Below are positions 18,015 to 27,154 of a stretch of DNA of 64,000 bases, piece by piece. Location: assembly GCA_020723765.1 (NCBI GenBank), contig DYIF01000002.1, forward strand, positions 1-64,000, given 5' to 3'. Numbering within the stretch: position 1 is the stretch's first letter; the number at the start of each line of letters is the position of its first letter. The notes under the pieces are model-generated. The model worked only from the letters and a program-made list of their open reading frames with translations. It searched no databases and was not told the DNA's origin. Origin of the DNA: Elusimicrobium minutum. Lineage in GTDB: Bacteria; Elusimicrobiota; Elusimicrobia; Elusimicrobiales; UBA9959. Made by a program: the position numbers and the translations under genes.

Positions 18015-20423
18015 ATGAGCGACAACGAATTGTTTTTAGGCGTAAAGCCTTCCAAATTTTCGATTAAAACAAAAAGAGGAAAATATTACGATGTTTCGGA
18101 TATTATTTCAAATTCAAAATATAGACCTGAAGAAGAAGAGATAGATTTTTATGAAAAGATCGACGTAATATATAGGACCCTTTGCGCCGTATTATATAAC
18201 TTTGCTCCCACATCCGGACATCCCGGAGGAAGCATATCCAGCGGAAGAATAGTTCAAAGCTTGATCTTCGATAATATGCTTTACGATTTTTCAAATCCAC
18301 AGCGCCCCGATAACGATATAATATCTTATGCGGCGGGACACAAGGCTATGGGATTATACGCTATGTGGGCTTTAAGAAACGAACTTATAAAATCAGGAGA
18401 TCCCAATCTTTTACCTAAAGAAGAAAAATTTCAATTAAGACTAGAAGATCTTTTGGGTTTTAGAAGAAATCCTACAAACGATACCCCACTATTTAAAAAA
18501 TTCAAATCTAAAGCATTAGACGGACACCCATCCCCACAAACTCCTTTTATAAAAATATCTACCGGAGCAAGCGGAGTCGGAGTAGGAGCATCAATAGGAC
18601 TTGCTTATGGGGCTATGGATACATTTAGGACAAACCCACCGCGTGTTAATATAATAGAAGGAGAAGGAGGTCTAACTCCGGGAAGAGTAAACGAAGCTTT
18701 AGCATCGGCGGCAACATCAAGATTATATAATGCTGTAATTCACGTAGACTGGAATCAAGCGTCTATAGATTCCAATTCCGTATGCGCCGAGGAAGGGAAA
18801 AACGGAGATTACGTTCAGTGGTCCGTAGACGAGCTTTTTTATATAAACGATTGGAATGTAATAAATGTCGCAAACGGTCTTGATTTTTTCCAGATACTGA
18901 CCGCTCAAAAATTCGTATCATTCATAGAGACCAGTCAACCCACCGCGGTGATATATAGAACCATAAAAGGTTGGAAATACGGAATAGAAGGAAGATCTTC
19001 TCACGGCTCCGGTCATAAATTTGCATCCGATGGTTATTACCAAACCTTAAAAGAATTCGAAGACACATTTAATAAAAAAATGCCGAAATACTGCGCTTCA
19101 AAGCCAACTCCGGAATCAATAGAAGAATGTTTTTACGATACTCTTATGATTATAAGAGAAACCATAAAAGAAAACAAAAAGATAACTCAGATTGCTGTGG
19201 AAAAGATAACAAATGCAAAAAACAAACTGGACGAGTTAAACAGAAAAAAACTCAATACTAATTTAGACGTTTCAAAAGCTTATAAGTTAGACATTTCCAC
19301 TCCGCAAGAACTTGTCTTGAATCCGGATACCGAAATAACATTGAGAGAGGTAATAGCAAAGTCTTTAAATCATATAAATAAAATTACAGGCGGTTCAATA
19401 ATGGTATCCGCGGCGGACCTCTACGGCTCGACAAGCGTAAATCTAATAAACAAAGGGTTTTCAGAAGGATTTTACAACGCCGTCTCAAACCCGGATTCTA
19501 GACTTATATCGGTGGGTGGAATTTGTGAAGACGCTATGGGAGCGGTGGCAAGCGGTTTATCTTCTTATGGTAATCACATAGGAGTAACTTCTTCTTACGC
19601 CGCCTTCATATCTCCTCTTGAACATATAGCGGCAAGGCTTCATGCGATAGGACAACAGGCAAATCATGAACTTACCGGAGAAAAGTATAAACCTTTCATA
19701 ATAATAAACGCTCATGCCGGACCTAAAACCGGAGAAGACGGGCCGACTCACGCAGACCCACAGGCGTTACAAATACTTTGCGATAACTTTCCAAAAGGAA
19801 CCATGATAACTCTTACTCCTTTTATGCCGGATGAAATATGGCCTCTTTTGGCTCAGTCGTTAAAATTAAGACCGGCGGTAATAGCTCCATTTGTAACAAG
19901 ACCAGCAGAAAAGGTGCTAGATAGAAAAAAATTAGGACTTTGTCATCCGGAAGAATCGGTAAAAGGAATATATTATATTTTAAAAGCCGATAACACATCA
20001 AAGCAATATAACGGAACCGTTGTCCTGCAGGGCAACGCCGTAGCGAGCATATTTGTAAACGAAGTTATGGAAGAGATAAAGAAAGCCGGACTAAATATGA
20101 ACGTCTTATATGTAACGAGCAAAGAACTATTCGATTATCTTGACGAAAAAGAAAAGAATAAACTTTATCCAAACAAATTGGCATGGCATGCCATAGGTAT
20201 AACCGATTTTACCATAGCCACAATGTACTATTGGATAAGATCGGATTACGGGATAAAACATTCGTTGCATCCTTTTGTCAATTCAAAATATCTGGGAAGT
20301 GGAAAAGCGGAATCTGTATTAAAAGAGGCGGGACTTGACGGTAAATCTCAAATAAAAGCTATAAAAGAATACGCTTCTTTTATAGAAACAGGGGCAAAAA
20401 ATGGGGAGGTTGTATGTCTTTAA
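18015..20423 (+). CDS. Long transketolase-type enzyme
   Basis: 802 residues, about 130 longer than a typical transketolase. Visible TPP-enzyme elements: SGHPGGSISSGRI near residue 75, the diphosphate-binding EGEGGLTPGRVNEALA near 215, the catalytic glutamate segment GGICEDAMGAVASGL around 500, EDGPTHADPQAL around 575 (transketolase EDGPTHQP box), and a C-terminal domain. Transketolase shuffles two-carbon units between pentose phosphates and glycolytic intermediates. The sequence is not phosphoketolase despite similar length: the typical GPGHGG motif is absent. Divergent spacing between domains suggests a subfamily. The 3' end overlaps the PPC-domain gene by ten bases. Confidence 0.85.
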   Translation: MSDNELFLGVKPSKFSIKTKRGKYYDVSDIISNSKYRPEEEEIDFYEKIDVIYRTLCAVLYNFAPTSGHPGGSISSGRIVQSLIFDNMLYDFSNPQRPDNDIISYAAGHKAMGLYAMWALRNELIKSGDPNLLPKEEKFQLRLEDLLGFRRNPTNDTPLFKKFKSKALDGHPSPQTPFIKISTGASGVGVGASIGLAYGAMDTFRTNPPRVNIIEGEGGLTPGRVNEALASAATSRLYNAVIHVDWNQASIDSNSVCAEEGKNGDYVQWSVDELFYINDWNVINVANGLDFFQILTAQKFVSFIETSQPTAVIYRTIKGWKYGIEGRSSHGSGHKFASDGYYQTLKEFEDTFNKKMPKYCASKPTPESIEECFYDTLMIIRETIKENKKITQIAVEKITNAKNKLDELNRKKLNTNLDVSKAYKLDISTPQELVLNPDTEITLREVIAKSLNHINKITGGSIMVSAADLYGSTSVNLINKGFSEGFYNAVSNPDSRLISVGGICEDAMGAVASGLSSYGNHIGVTSSYAAFISPLEHIAARLHAIGQQANHELTGEKYKPFIIINAHAGPKTGEDGPTHADPQALQILCDNFPKGTMITLTPFMPDEIWPLLAQSLKLRPAVIAPFVTRPAEKVLDRKKLGLCHPEESVKGIYYILKADNTSKQYNGTVVLQGNAVASIFVNEVMEEIKKAGLNMNVLYVTSKELFDYLDEKEKNKLYPNKLAWHAIGITDFTIATMYYWIRSDYGIKHSLHPFVNSKYLGSGKAESVLKEAGLDGKSQIKAIKEYASFIETGAKNGEVVCL

Positions 20424-20875
20424 CGGATAAACCTTATCTTCAAGGACGAACTTTTGTTTTCTCGGTTGAAAAAGGAGAAGACCTTCTGCCATTTCTACAA
20501 CAGTTCTGTATAGAAAACCAAATTAAATTCGGCTCAATTTCGGGAATAGGCGCAGTAAGCAAAGCCACCATAGGAATATACGATCAAAAAAATAAGAAAT
20601 ACAATAAAATCGTATTAGATAAGGAATTAGAGATATTATCTCTACAAGGAAATATAAGCATATACGAATATAAACCGATGATACATTCCCATATAACCTT
20701 ATCAGATTCTGAAGGAAAAGCGTTCGGCGGTCATTTAATGTCTCCTACGATAGTTTTTTCATCCGAAATAGTAATCCAAGAATTTACTCCAACTCAGGGA
20801 AGCCAAATTAAAACCAGAAAATCCGATAAAACAACTCAACTATTATTATGGCAGGACCCTTTTAAAACTAAATGA
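20414..20875 (+). CDS. PPC-domain (DUF296) protein
   Basis: 153 residues forming one PPC/DUF296 domain: TFVFSVEKGEDLLPFLQQFCIENQIKFGSISGIGAVSKATIGIYD at the start, LQGNISIYEYKPMIHSHITLSD with the H-x-H pair in the middle, and AFGGHLMSPTIVFSSEIVIQEF at the end. Plant homologues have AT-hooks and bind DNA, but bacterial stand-alone PPC proteins are trimers of unknown role, with the histidines possibly binding metal. The ATG lies inside the transketolase end and the gene overlaps era by four bases (ATGA). Confidence 0.85.
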   Translation: MSLTDKPYLQGRTFVFSVEKGEDLLPFLQQFCIENQIKFGSISGIGAVSKATIGIYDQKNKKYNKIVLDKELEILSLQGNISIYEYKPMIHSHITLSDSEGKAFGGHLMSPTIVFSSEIVIQEFTPTQGSQIKTRKSDKTTQLLLWQDPFKTK

Positions 20876-21774
20876 GCGGAGATTTACATTATAAAGCGGG
20901 ATTCGTATCTATAGCTGGGCTTCCAAACGCAGGAAAATCGACTTTAATAAACTCTTTTTGTCAAGCGCATATCGCGGCCGTTTCCCCCAAACCCCAAACT
21001 ACCCGTTATCATCTTAAAGGCATAAAAACGACTGAAAATTATCAAATAGTATTCATAGACACCCCGGGATTTATAAAACCCAAAACCGCACTTGAAAAAA
21101 TAATGAAAATGGAAACGATAAAAGCCGTTAAAGAAGACGCCGACATAATATTATTGCTTGTAGAACCTAACTTAAAAGAAATAGCCGAAAAAAAAGATTT
21201 TTTCGCATCGATAGCCAAATTAAACAAAAAAACCATAATAGCGATAAACAAAATAGACTTATACAAAAAGGAAGAAATAAAAGACTCTATTTCGATACTA
21301 AAATCCATTTATGATACAGATAACATAATAGAGATTTCGGCGCTAAAAAAAACGAACATAAAGGAACTTGAGTATTTAATAATTTCAAATCTTCCGTTCT
21401 CCCCCCCATATTATTACGAAGATATATTATCAGACAGATGGGAAAGATATTTCGCTTCGGAAATAATAAGAGAAGAGATTTTTTTAAAATATAAAGACGA
21501 AATACCTTACTCCACCGCAGTATCTATAGAGACTTTTAAAGAAGATATACAACCCATATACATTTTCGCAAACATATATGTTTCAAAAAAGTCGCACAAA
21601 CCCATAATAATAGGAGAAAACGGCAGAGCCATCAAAAAACTAAGAGAAGATTCGGAGAAAAAAATAGAATCTTTTTTAAACAAGAAAGCGAAACTGGAAC
21701 TTTTTGTAAAAGTAAGAGAAAACTGGACCGACGATCCAGTTTTTATAAATATGCTTACAAAAGATTACAAATGA
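20872..21774 (+). CDS. era: GTPase Era
   Basis: 300 residues, standard Era length. GTPase motifs: G1 GLPNAGKST (16-24), G3 DTPG (63-66), G4 NKID (126-129), and ISALK for G5. The switch region has PQTTRYHLKGI. The C-terminal KH domain (residues ~205-295) includes PIIIGENGRAIKKLREDSEKKIE, the GxxG-type RNA-binding loop being GENG, and ends KLELFVKVRENW. Era assists 16S rRNA 3'-end maturation and small-subunit assembly. It overlaps both neighbours by four bases, so it is translationally coupled in the operon that starts with the phosphate and sugar enzymes. Confidence 0.97.
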   Translation: MSGDLHYKAGFVSIAGLPNAGKSTLINSFCQAHIAAVSPKPQTTRYHLKGIKTTENYQIVFIDTPGFIKPKTALEKIMKMETIKAVKEDADIILLLVEPNLKEIAEKKDFFASIAKLNKKTIIAINKIDLYKKEEIKDSISILKSIYDTDNIIEISALKKTNIKELEYLIISNLPFSPPYYYEDILSDRWERYFASEIIREEIFLKYKDEIPYSTAVSIETFKEDIQPIYIFANIYVSKKSHKPIIIGENGRAIKKLREDSEKKIESFLNKKAKLELFVKVRENWTDDPVFINMLTKDYK

Positions 21775-22193
21775 CCGCAAAAACGCTTACAAGAATAAAT
21801 ATCTTTTTATTTATGATATGGGTTGAAGTAGTTATCTTTTCTACGGCTCTATTTTCATCCGCCTTAATAGTAAAACCTTTTTCGTTTCATATAGTCTCCA
21901 ATTACGGATATACTACCTATGATTCTTTAAGAATTTCTTTGGTATTCGTAATTACTACGATTATTCAAAACTTATATTCTTATTTGATTAGAAAAACGAC
22001 AAATATCAACAAAAACATTTTATTGTCGGTAATAAACTCTTCGGCGATATCGCTTTTTTTTATAAGTTCAATAATTAAAAAAACCGTAATATCCAAATAT
22101 TCTCTTTCCTATCTGGGAATATTTTTTTGCTTTATACTCCCGTTTATAACCGATATAATTGAATACTTAAAAAATCGAGAGAAGAGTTTTTAA
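21771..22193 (+). CDS. Small polytopic membrane protein, unknown
   Basis: 140 residues with four predicted membrane helices (about 10-32, 45-70, 80-102 and 108-130). It starts within the era stop (ATGA) and lacks its own clear ribosome-binding site. No family is recognised. Its stop codon shares bases with the stop of the opposing AmrS gene (22190-22193), so transcription from both sides meets with no space for a terminator. Confidence 0.6.
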   Translation: MTAKTLTRINIFLFMIWVEVVIFSTALFSSALIVKPFSFHIVSNYGYTTYDSLRISLVFVITTIIQNLYSYLIRKTTNINKNILLSVINSSAISLFFISSIIKKTVISKYSLSYLGIFFCFILPFITDIIEYLKNREKSF

Positions 22194-23224
22194 TAAACTC
22201 CGTATATTTTTCCCCCGCATTTGGGACACAAATCTTCTTTTATCCCGTAATATTTAAGGCTCATATATCCCCTTTCAAATATTTTTTCCCCGCATTTGGG
22301 ACACAAAGTATCTTTATAAAAAGTATCGTAATTCCCGCCGTAAACGTAATTGAGTCCCAAAGATTTGGCGTAGGATATCAAATCATCCATTTTTTTAGCT
22401 TCGGGGGTATTAATATCCGACATTTTATAATCGGGATGAGATCTGGTAATATGCCAGGGGATGTCCGAAGATAAAGATTTTATAAAAAAAGCCATTTCTT
22501 TCAATTCTTGTTTTGTATCGTTAAAACCTTCGACTATCAAAGTAACGATTTCCAGATGAAATCCCTTTTTATATATTTTTTCTATAGAAACAATCAGATC
22601 TTTTAAATTAGCTTTGGTAAGTTTTTTAAATCTTTCCGAATTGAAACTTTTAAGATCAACTCTTATAAAATCAACATGATCATCTATATACTCCAAAACT
22701 TCATCGGACAAATATCCGTTAGAAACAAATCCTGTCTTTGCGGATTTGATTTTATTCTTTGCCTTTTTGAATATTTCCAAAGCCCATTCTATTGAAACAG
22801 TAGGCTCGTTATATGTCGAAACTATAATTTTTATATTATTATCTTCCGCGATACTTACGATTTCATCCGATGAGATATCCCTAAAAGAAATATTTTTTAT
22901 GTTTTCGTCCGAAAATACTTGAGATATTTCGTAATTTTGACAATAATCGCATCGAAAATTACATCCCAACATTCCGAAAGAAAGAGTATCGCTTCCCGGC
23001 ATAAAATGATAAACGGGCTTTTTTTCTATCGGGTCTATGTTTAAAGCGGAAACATAGCCGTATGGGACCATAAGAGAACCTTTTTTATTAAGCCTTACTT
23101 TACAAAAACCCGAGTTCCCCTCGGATATCTTGCATTTTCTACGGCATGCAAGACAGATAACCGAATCATTTTCCGATTTAACATAAAGTTCGGATTTAAA
23201 ACTGTGGGTCTCTAAGAAATTCAT
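22190..23224 (-). CDS. AmrS-type radical SAM enzyme (AmmeMemoRadiSam family)
   Basis: 344 residues. An N-terminal cysteine cluster (C24, C27, C31, C41 in CLACRRKCKI...GFC) is followed by GYVSALNIDPIEKKPVYHFMPGS and the radical-SAM motif CNFRCDYC (C88, C92, C95), a combination characteristic of AmrS. The C-terminal end carries two CPKCG pairs that probably form a zinc ribbon. AmrS proteins usually accompany AmrA/AmrB (MEMO-like) proteins, which are not seen here; the modified substrate is unknown. It shares four bases with the diacylglycerol-kinase-like gene upstream. Confidence 0.88.
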   Translation of the reverse strand: MNFLETHSFKSELYVKSENDSVICLACRRKCKISEGNSGFCKVRLNKKGSLMVPYGYVSALNIDPIEKKPVYHFMPGSDTLSFGMLGCNFRCDYCQNYEISQVFSDENIKNISFRDISSDEIVSIAEDNNIKIIVSTYNEPTVSIEWALEIFKKAKNKIKSAKTGFVSNGYLSDEVLEYIDDHVDFIRVDLKSFNSERFKKLTKANLKDLIVSIEKIYKKGFHLEIVTLIVEGFNDTKQELKEMAFFIKSLSSDIPWHITRSHPDYKMSDINTPEAKKMDDLISYAKSLGLNYVYGGNYDTFYKDTLCPKCGEKIFERGYMSLKYYGIKEDLCPKCGGKIYGVY

Positions 23225-24099
23225 ACCGAGATAACGCTTAAGGATTGTTTCAAAACGCTTATGTTTAACACTCCGTCTTGCGTTTTATAATCCTCGCCGT
23301 CTAAATGATATACAGTTTTTGGCGGAAGAATTATCTTAAAATTAGACGATTTAAAGCATTTTACAAAATCATTTTGCAGTATCTTCGAATCAAACAATGA
23401 TTTTAAGCTAAAAAGAGTTTTTAAAAAGCCCGCATCGTAAATCAAAACAAGTTCAAGGACCCCGTCATCCATATAAGACTCCGGGCTTATTATCGCTCCG
23501 CCGCCGTATTGTCTGCCGTTTGCAACGGTAGCTATTATCGGATAGAATTCATATTTTTTACCGTCCATATAAACTTCAGTTTTGTGAGGTTTAAATTTAA
23601 AATAGGACAAAGCACCGTGGAAAAAATAAGGCAAAAGACCTCTCGAATGGACCGTATTATTAAATAAATATGCGACTTTCGCATCCAGAGCCGTACCGCA
23701 GGTAGATATAAAAATATCTCCGTTACACAACCCGCAGTCTATTTTTCTTATCTTATTTTTCAAAATAACATCTATAGCCTCATCTATATTCAAAGGTATC
23801 GATAAGTTTCTGGCAAGCCCATTCCCCGAACCGCATGGAATTATTCCGAGATTTATTTTGTTTTTTCCGGCTAAAACCGAACTTATTTCTTTAATGGTTC
23901 CGTCCCCGCCTACCGCTATTATGTTATCGTAACCTTTATTTAAATAATTTATAGTTATTTCTTTGGCGTGATTTTTATATTTTGTGTATTCTATTATAAA
24001 ATTATGTCCGGTATTTAAAAATTTTTCTTTTATTTTATTTTCTATATATCTGTTTATTTTTAAACCGGATTTCGGATTTATTATAAATAAATAATTCAT
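23221..24099 (-). CDS. Diacylglycerol kinase / lipid kinase-like protein (YegS/DagK family)
   Basis: 292 residues. The DAGK catalytic domain begins LFIINPKSG and has the nucleotide-binding GGDGTIKEISSVL (64-76), followed by LGIIPCGSGNGLARNLSIP and later VANGRQYGGGAIISPESYMDDGVLELV, all typical of the family. The C-terminal domain contains YHLDGEDYKTQDG, the usual closing D-G-E. Members phosphorylate diacylglycerol or related lipids, recycling phospholipid head-group by-products. It overlaps the AmrS gene by four bases and is separated from the upstream gene by one base. Confidence 0.9.
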   Translation of the reverse strand: MNYLFIINPKSGLKINRYIENKIKEKFLNTGHNFIIEYTKYKNHAKEITINYLNKGYDNIIAVGGDGTIKEISSVLAGKNKINLGIIPCGSGNGLARNLSIPLNIDEAIDVILKNKIRKIDCGLCNGDIFISTCGTALDAKVAYLFNNTVHSRGLLPYFFHGALSYFKFKPHKTEVYMDGKKYEFYPIIATVANGRQYGGGAIISPESYMDDGVLELVLIYDAGFLKTLFSLKSLFDSKILQNDFVKCFKSSNFKIILPPKTVYHLDGEDYKTQDGVLNISVLKQSLSVISV

Positions 24100-24100
24100 A

Positions 24101-24769
24101 CTAAAAAGCGGAAAGACCGCTCGCCCAAGGTTCTTTTTTTTGAGTTTCTTCTATGGATAACAATTTGTTGCCTTTTCTTACCGAACCTTCTTGCGAAATA
24201 AAAGTTACGTTATAATAATAGCCTATTTTAAACGAATCGAAATTTTTTATTATTTTATCCTCGTCTTCAACATCGACATAAAAAGCCTGATTATCCAATC
24301 TTACTAAAAAATAAAGTTTTACCCCGTTTTCCTTTTCCCCTTTTAAAAGGATCATATTACCGGATATTTTTTTAAAAACAAAAGAATCCGGCGATTTCAC
24401 AAAATTAGAAACTTCAAAAAACTCTTCGTTCTGCTGCTTAAAGTCGGAAGATGCGACAATAACGAAATCGTAATCGTCGTCTATAGGATTTTGAACGGCG
24501 ATATTTTCTACAAACTTTTTTTCTTCTTTGGTCGTTTTATCTATACCTCCAAACTCGGTGTTTTGATATGAATTGTTTTTTAAATCGCTTTTCAGATAAA
24601 CCGGAGTATAAGAATCTCTCAAATCCTTTCCGTAATAAACCGGTTTATAATCCGAATTGGAAAAAACTTTCTTAAAAAAGTTATTTTTAGAAGCGAAGTA
24701 AAAGCCCAAAAGTATCCCTATAATGAAAAGAAAAAGAGTATTTATAAACCTCAATCTATAAAAATTCAT
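24101..24769 (-). CDS. Membrane-anchored protein of unknown function
   Basis: 222 residues. One N-terminal transmembrane helix (residues ~8-26, TLFLFIIGILLGFYFASK) is followed by a polar, probably periplasmic region. Residues ~45-85 are low-complexity and rich in Tyr, Lys and Asn, whereas residues ~95-205 look beta-rich with one compact domain. No cysteine lipobox and no catalytic motif is visible. It is the middle gene between a FecR protein and lipid kinase; functional relation is unknown. Confidence 0.55.
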   Translation of the reverse strand: MNFYRLRFINTLFLFIIGILLGFYFASKNNFFKKVFSNSDYKPVYYGKDLRDSYTPVYLKSDLKNNSYQNTEFGGIDKTTKEEKKFVENIAVQNPIDDDYDFVIVASSDFKQQNEEFFEVSNFVKSPDSFVFKKISGNMILLKGEKENGVKLYFLVRLDNQAFYVDVEDEDKIIKNFDSFKIGYYYNVTFISQEGSVRKGNKLLSIEETQKKEPWASGLSAF

Positions 24770-24847
24770 AATTAAATTATACCAAATAGCTTATAACAAA
24801 AAAATTACGCTATTGTTACGCTTTAATTGGCGGGATTGAAATGCGGT

Positions 24848-25546
24848 TTATGTTTTTTTAGAAAGTTTTTCGGATATTTTTTTGTTCCTTTCGTCTATTT
24901 TTTTTCTTACGCTATCGAAATATTTTTCCAATTTTTCAGCCCTTTTCTTTTCTTTTTCCATAATCTTTGAAAGCCTTTCGTTTATCTTTATTTCCGTTCT
25001 TGAGACATAAGCTGTCTGGCCGGGATTTAAAGTTTTAAATTCTTCTCCTTTCCCAACCTCCACAACTCCTTTAAATAAACCTATTTCCGACGCTTTATCG
25101 TCCGATATTATTGAAAAAGCCGTTCCTCTCACTCCGCAAACCGCGGTGGGAGTTCTTACCGAGTATTTTTTAGAGCCTAATTTTTTTATAAAAAAAGTGG
25201 CTTTGCCGTAAAGATAATCGGTAAAAGATTTTTCTTCTTCCGCGTATAAGTTTTTTACGCCGAGCAACTTATCCCAGAAAGAAAGAGAGTTTGGAGAATT
25301 TTGATCCGATATTACGAATTTGCTGTTTTCGTAAACGACTACAAGCCCGATATCTTCAATTATAAGCTCTATCTCGGAGTTTTTTTGAGTAGCCACTTCG
25401 TAGTTTTTTCCTATAGAATCTCCCTCTTTTACGACTATCTTTTCTTTTTTATCGTTTAAAAAATCCGCGTTTCCTTTAATTTTATATACGACGGCATCGG
25501 CATAAATATTAGAACAAAACAACAAAAAAGTTAAAATAAATTTCAT
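24848..25546 (-). CDS. Secreted FecR-domain protein
   Basis: 232 residues with a signal peptide (MKFILTFLLFCSNIYADA). The FecR domain occupies residues ~20-165 and has its hallmark RTPTAVCGVRGTAFSI near residues 130-145, then ETGLF/GVVEVG-like strands and NPGQTAYV. The last ~60 residues are a highly charged helical tail, likely a coiled coil (MEKEKKRAEKLEKYFDSVRKK). No FecA or sigma factor is adjacent, so this is a periplasmic or envelope FecR module rather than an iron-signalling regulator. Neighbouring lipoproteins suggest an envelope role. Confidence 0.8.
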   Translation of the reverse strand: MKFILTFLLFCSNIYADAVVYKIKGNADFLNDKKEKIVVKEGDSIGKNYEVATQKNSEIELIIEDIGLVVVYENSKFVISDQNSPNSLSFWDKLLGVKNLYAEEEKSFTDYLYGKATFFIKKLGSKKYSVRTPTAVCGVRGTAFSIISDDKASEIGLFKGVVEVGKGEEFKTLNPGQTAYVSRTEIKINERLSKIMEKEKKRAEKLEKYFDSVRKKIDERNKKISEKLSKKT

Positions 25547-25566
25547 AAAATTCTCCTTTCTATGTA

Positions 25567-26604
25567 TTATTTTATCTTTGCGTTTATAAAAAAATCTCTT
25601 ACCGAAATTATTTCCACATTATCTTTTTTAGAAAGCAAAGCAGATATATCTTGAGATTTTCCTCTATGCAAAACGATTTCAAAAACCGCGGTATTTTTAT
25701 CGTAATTTTTCATAACGGAAGTTTTAACCGCCGGTATATTTCTCAAGTATTTTATTATATCCTGGACCATATTAATCGAATCGACATTGGCCAGTTCCAG
25801 CTTTATAATTTTCTTTTGGTTATAAAAACTTATTATGGAATTTTTTATATCCGGATAGACCTTTCTAATACAGTTTATTATCGCGTTATTTCTCGCATCG
25901 GTATCGGTAACTCCTATACCGCCGTTTGCCGAATTAAACCCACCGACCATTTCTCCATCTCTTGTTTTTAGGTTTCCGGTTATGGAACAAGAGTAAGAAT
26001 AAAAGCCTCCCAAACCTTCCGATGTGTTAAATTTGGATGAAACCTTGGCTTCTATTATAATATCGGATAGATTATAATCGCTTACGACTCTAAAACTATC
26101 CTTTTTAAGTTCCGCTAAAAGCCCGTCGTTTGCAAAGCTTATCTCTTTATTGTCGATATCGAGAATTTGGGAATATATTACCGGACTTCCTATTCTCTCT
26201 ACATCGTTTTCTATCCTTTTAAGTTTATTAGCTAAATCTTCTTTTCTAACATAAGCCTTAACTTTTGTCTTATAAAAATTATTTTCGGTATATTCTTTCA
26301 ATATCTCATATTTTTCGACATAACCTTCGGTTTTAGACGTAATCTCGTCGTCTATAAGAATAGACTTGGAAACCATAGATTCGCCGCTTATATAAACGCC
26401 TACGACCAAATGAATGGCGTTTTTCAAGGCGTCCGAAAGGGAAGATTGTTTTGCTGAGCTTAAATTATTATCAGTTATGGGAGCCATACCGGTCGCTTCA
26501 ACTATCTCCACATCATAAGAAGAATTCAAATTGGACTTTTTCACATTACCGGAACAACCAGCAAAAACAAAACAAACAACCGCGAGACAATAAAATCTCT
26601 TCAT
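25567..26604 (-). CDS. Lipoprotein, LPP20/FlgO-related architecture
   Basis: 345 residues from the ATG at 26604, chosen because GGAGG lies five bases before it; a start seven codons earlier lacks this. Signal peptide MKRFYCLAVVCFVFAGC ends in a lipobox-like FAGC. The following region (VEATGMAPITDNNLSSAKQSSLSDALKNAIHLVVGVYI) resembles the ATG-x-A...A-x-x-x-A-x-x-x-A pattern of LPP20 and flagellar-assembly-T-like domains. Later segments look like the beta-alpha modules seen in such proteins (IIEAKVSSKF; SFYNQKKIIKLELANV). It probably sits on the periplasmic side of the outer membrane. It is followed by FecR and preceded by a second LPP20-type lipoprotein. Confidence 0.65.
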   Translation of the reverse strand: MKRFYCLAVVCFVFAGCSGNVKKSNLNSSYDVEIVEATGMAPITDNNLSSAKQSSLSDALKNAIHLVVGVYISGESMVSKSILIDDEITSKTEGYVEKYEILKEYTENNFYKTKVKAYVRKEDLANKLKRIENDVERIGSPVIYSQILDIDNKEISFANDGLLAELKKDSFRVVSDYNLSDIIIEAKVSSKFNTSEGLGGFYSYSCSITGNLKTRDGEMVGGFNSANGGIGVTDTDARNNAIINCIRKVYPDIKNSIISFYNQKKIIKLELANVDSINMVQDIIKYLRNIPAVKTSVMKNYDKNTAVFEIVLHRGKSQDISALLSKKDNVEIISVRDFFINAKIK

Positions 26605-26640
26605 AATCCTCCGAATATAACTCAAATAAAAAATATACGA

Positions 26641-27090
26641 TTATTCCAAAACTTTTAATCCCATGTCTTTCAAAGCGCTTTTATAAAGCCTTAAAACTAC
26701 GACGCATCCGTCATCGTTTGTCCACTCTGTTCTTACGACTTGAGCTCCCTTTATCATAGCGTCTATTTTGGTGGCAAGCAAAGAATCCGTCTCTATGGCT
26801 TTCTCCACCGTAATTCCACCCTCTAACTGAACTCCTTTTATTATGCTAAGCATATTATACTGAGCGTTAACTATGGCCGCGTTTCTAGAGGTAGCCATTC
26901 TCTGTGTTTTATTATCAAGCGTCTGGTCCGCCGCACCTATGCCTCTGGCAAATATATAATTTTTGGTGACTCCTTCCTCAACCCATTCTCTCTCTATCTC
27001 ACCGCCTTTAGAAACCGTTCCTTTATCCGCTTTTGTTCCGCAAGAAGCCACAAAAGCGGATACCAACAACACAGCTAAAAGCTTTTTCAT
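26641..27090 (-). CDS. LPP20-family lipoprotein
   Basis: 149 residues. Signal peptide MKKLLAVLLVSAFVASC has the lipobox VASC. The mature protein has the LPP20 pattern: FARGIGAADQTLDNKTQRMATSRNAAIVNAQYNMLSIIKGVQ, with repeated alanines on one helix face, and a C-terminal strand CVVVLRLYKSAL. LPP20-type lipoproteins are outer-membrane associated, some linked to flagella or curli-like secretion, but no function is established here. GGAGG precedes the ATG. It is the first gene of the leftward operon and is driven from the promoter at 27126-27154. Confidence 0.8.
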   Translation of the reverse strand: MKKLLAVLLVSAFVASCGTKADKGTVSKGGEIEREWVEEGVTKNYIFARGIGAADQTLDNKTQRMATSRNAAIVNAQYNMLSIIKGVQLEGGITVEKAIETDSLLATKIDAMIKGAQVVRTEWTNDDGCVVVLRLYKSALKDMGLKVLE

Positions 27091-27125
27091 ATTATCCTCC
27101 TATTATCCTAAGATATTCTAAAACT

Positions 27126-27154
27126 ATTTTACAATTAAAAATATTGACAGTCAA
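27126..27154 (-). promoter_or_regulatory. Promoter of the LPP20/FecR lipoprotein operon
   Basis: On the minus strand TTGACT (27149-27154) and TAAAAT (27126-27131) are separated by 17 bases, one mismatch each. Its -35 box overlaps that of the divergent ABC promoter inside the palindrome TTGACAGTCAA (27144-27154), so the two promoters face away from one shared site. Confidence 0.65.

Noticed and set aside
18015-20423. Phosphoketolase for the ~800-residue TPP enzyme
   Set aside because: Length fits, but phosphoketolase hallmarks are missing and EDGPTH plus GHPGG motifs are those of transketolase.
24780-24845. Direct repeat TTACGCT...TTACGCT upstream of the membrane-anchored protein gene
   Set aside because: Only two short copies 11 bases apart; too little to call an operator.
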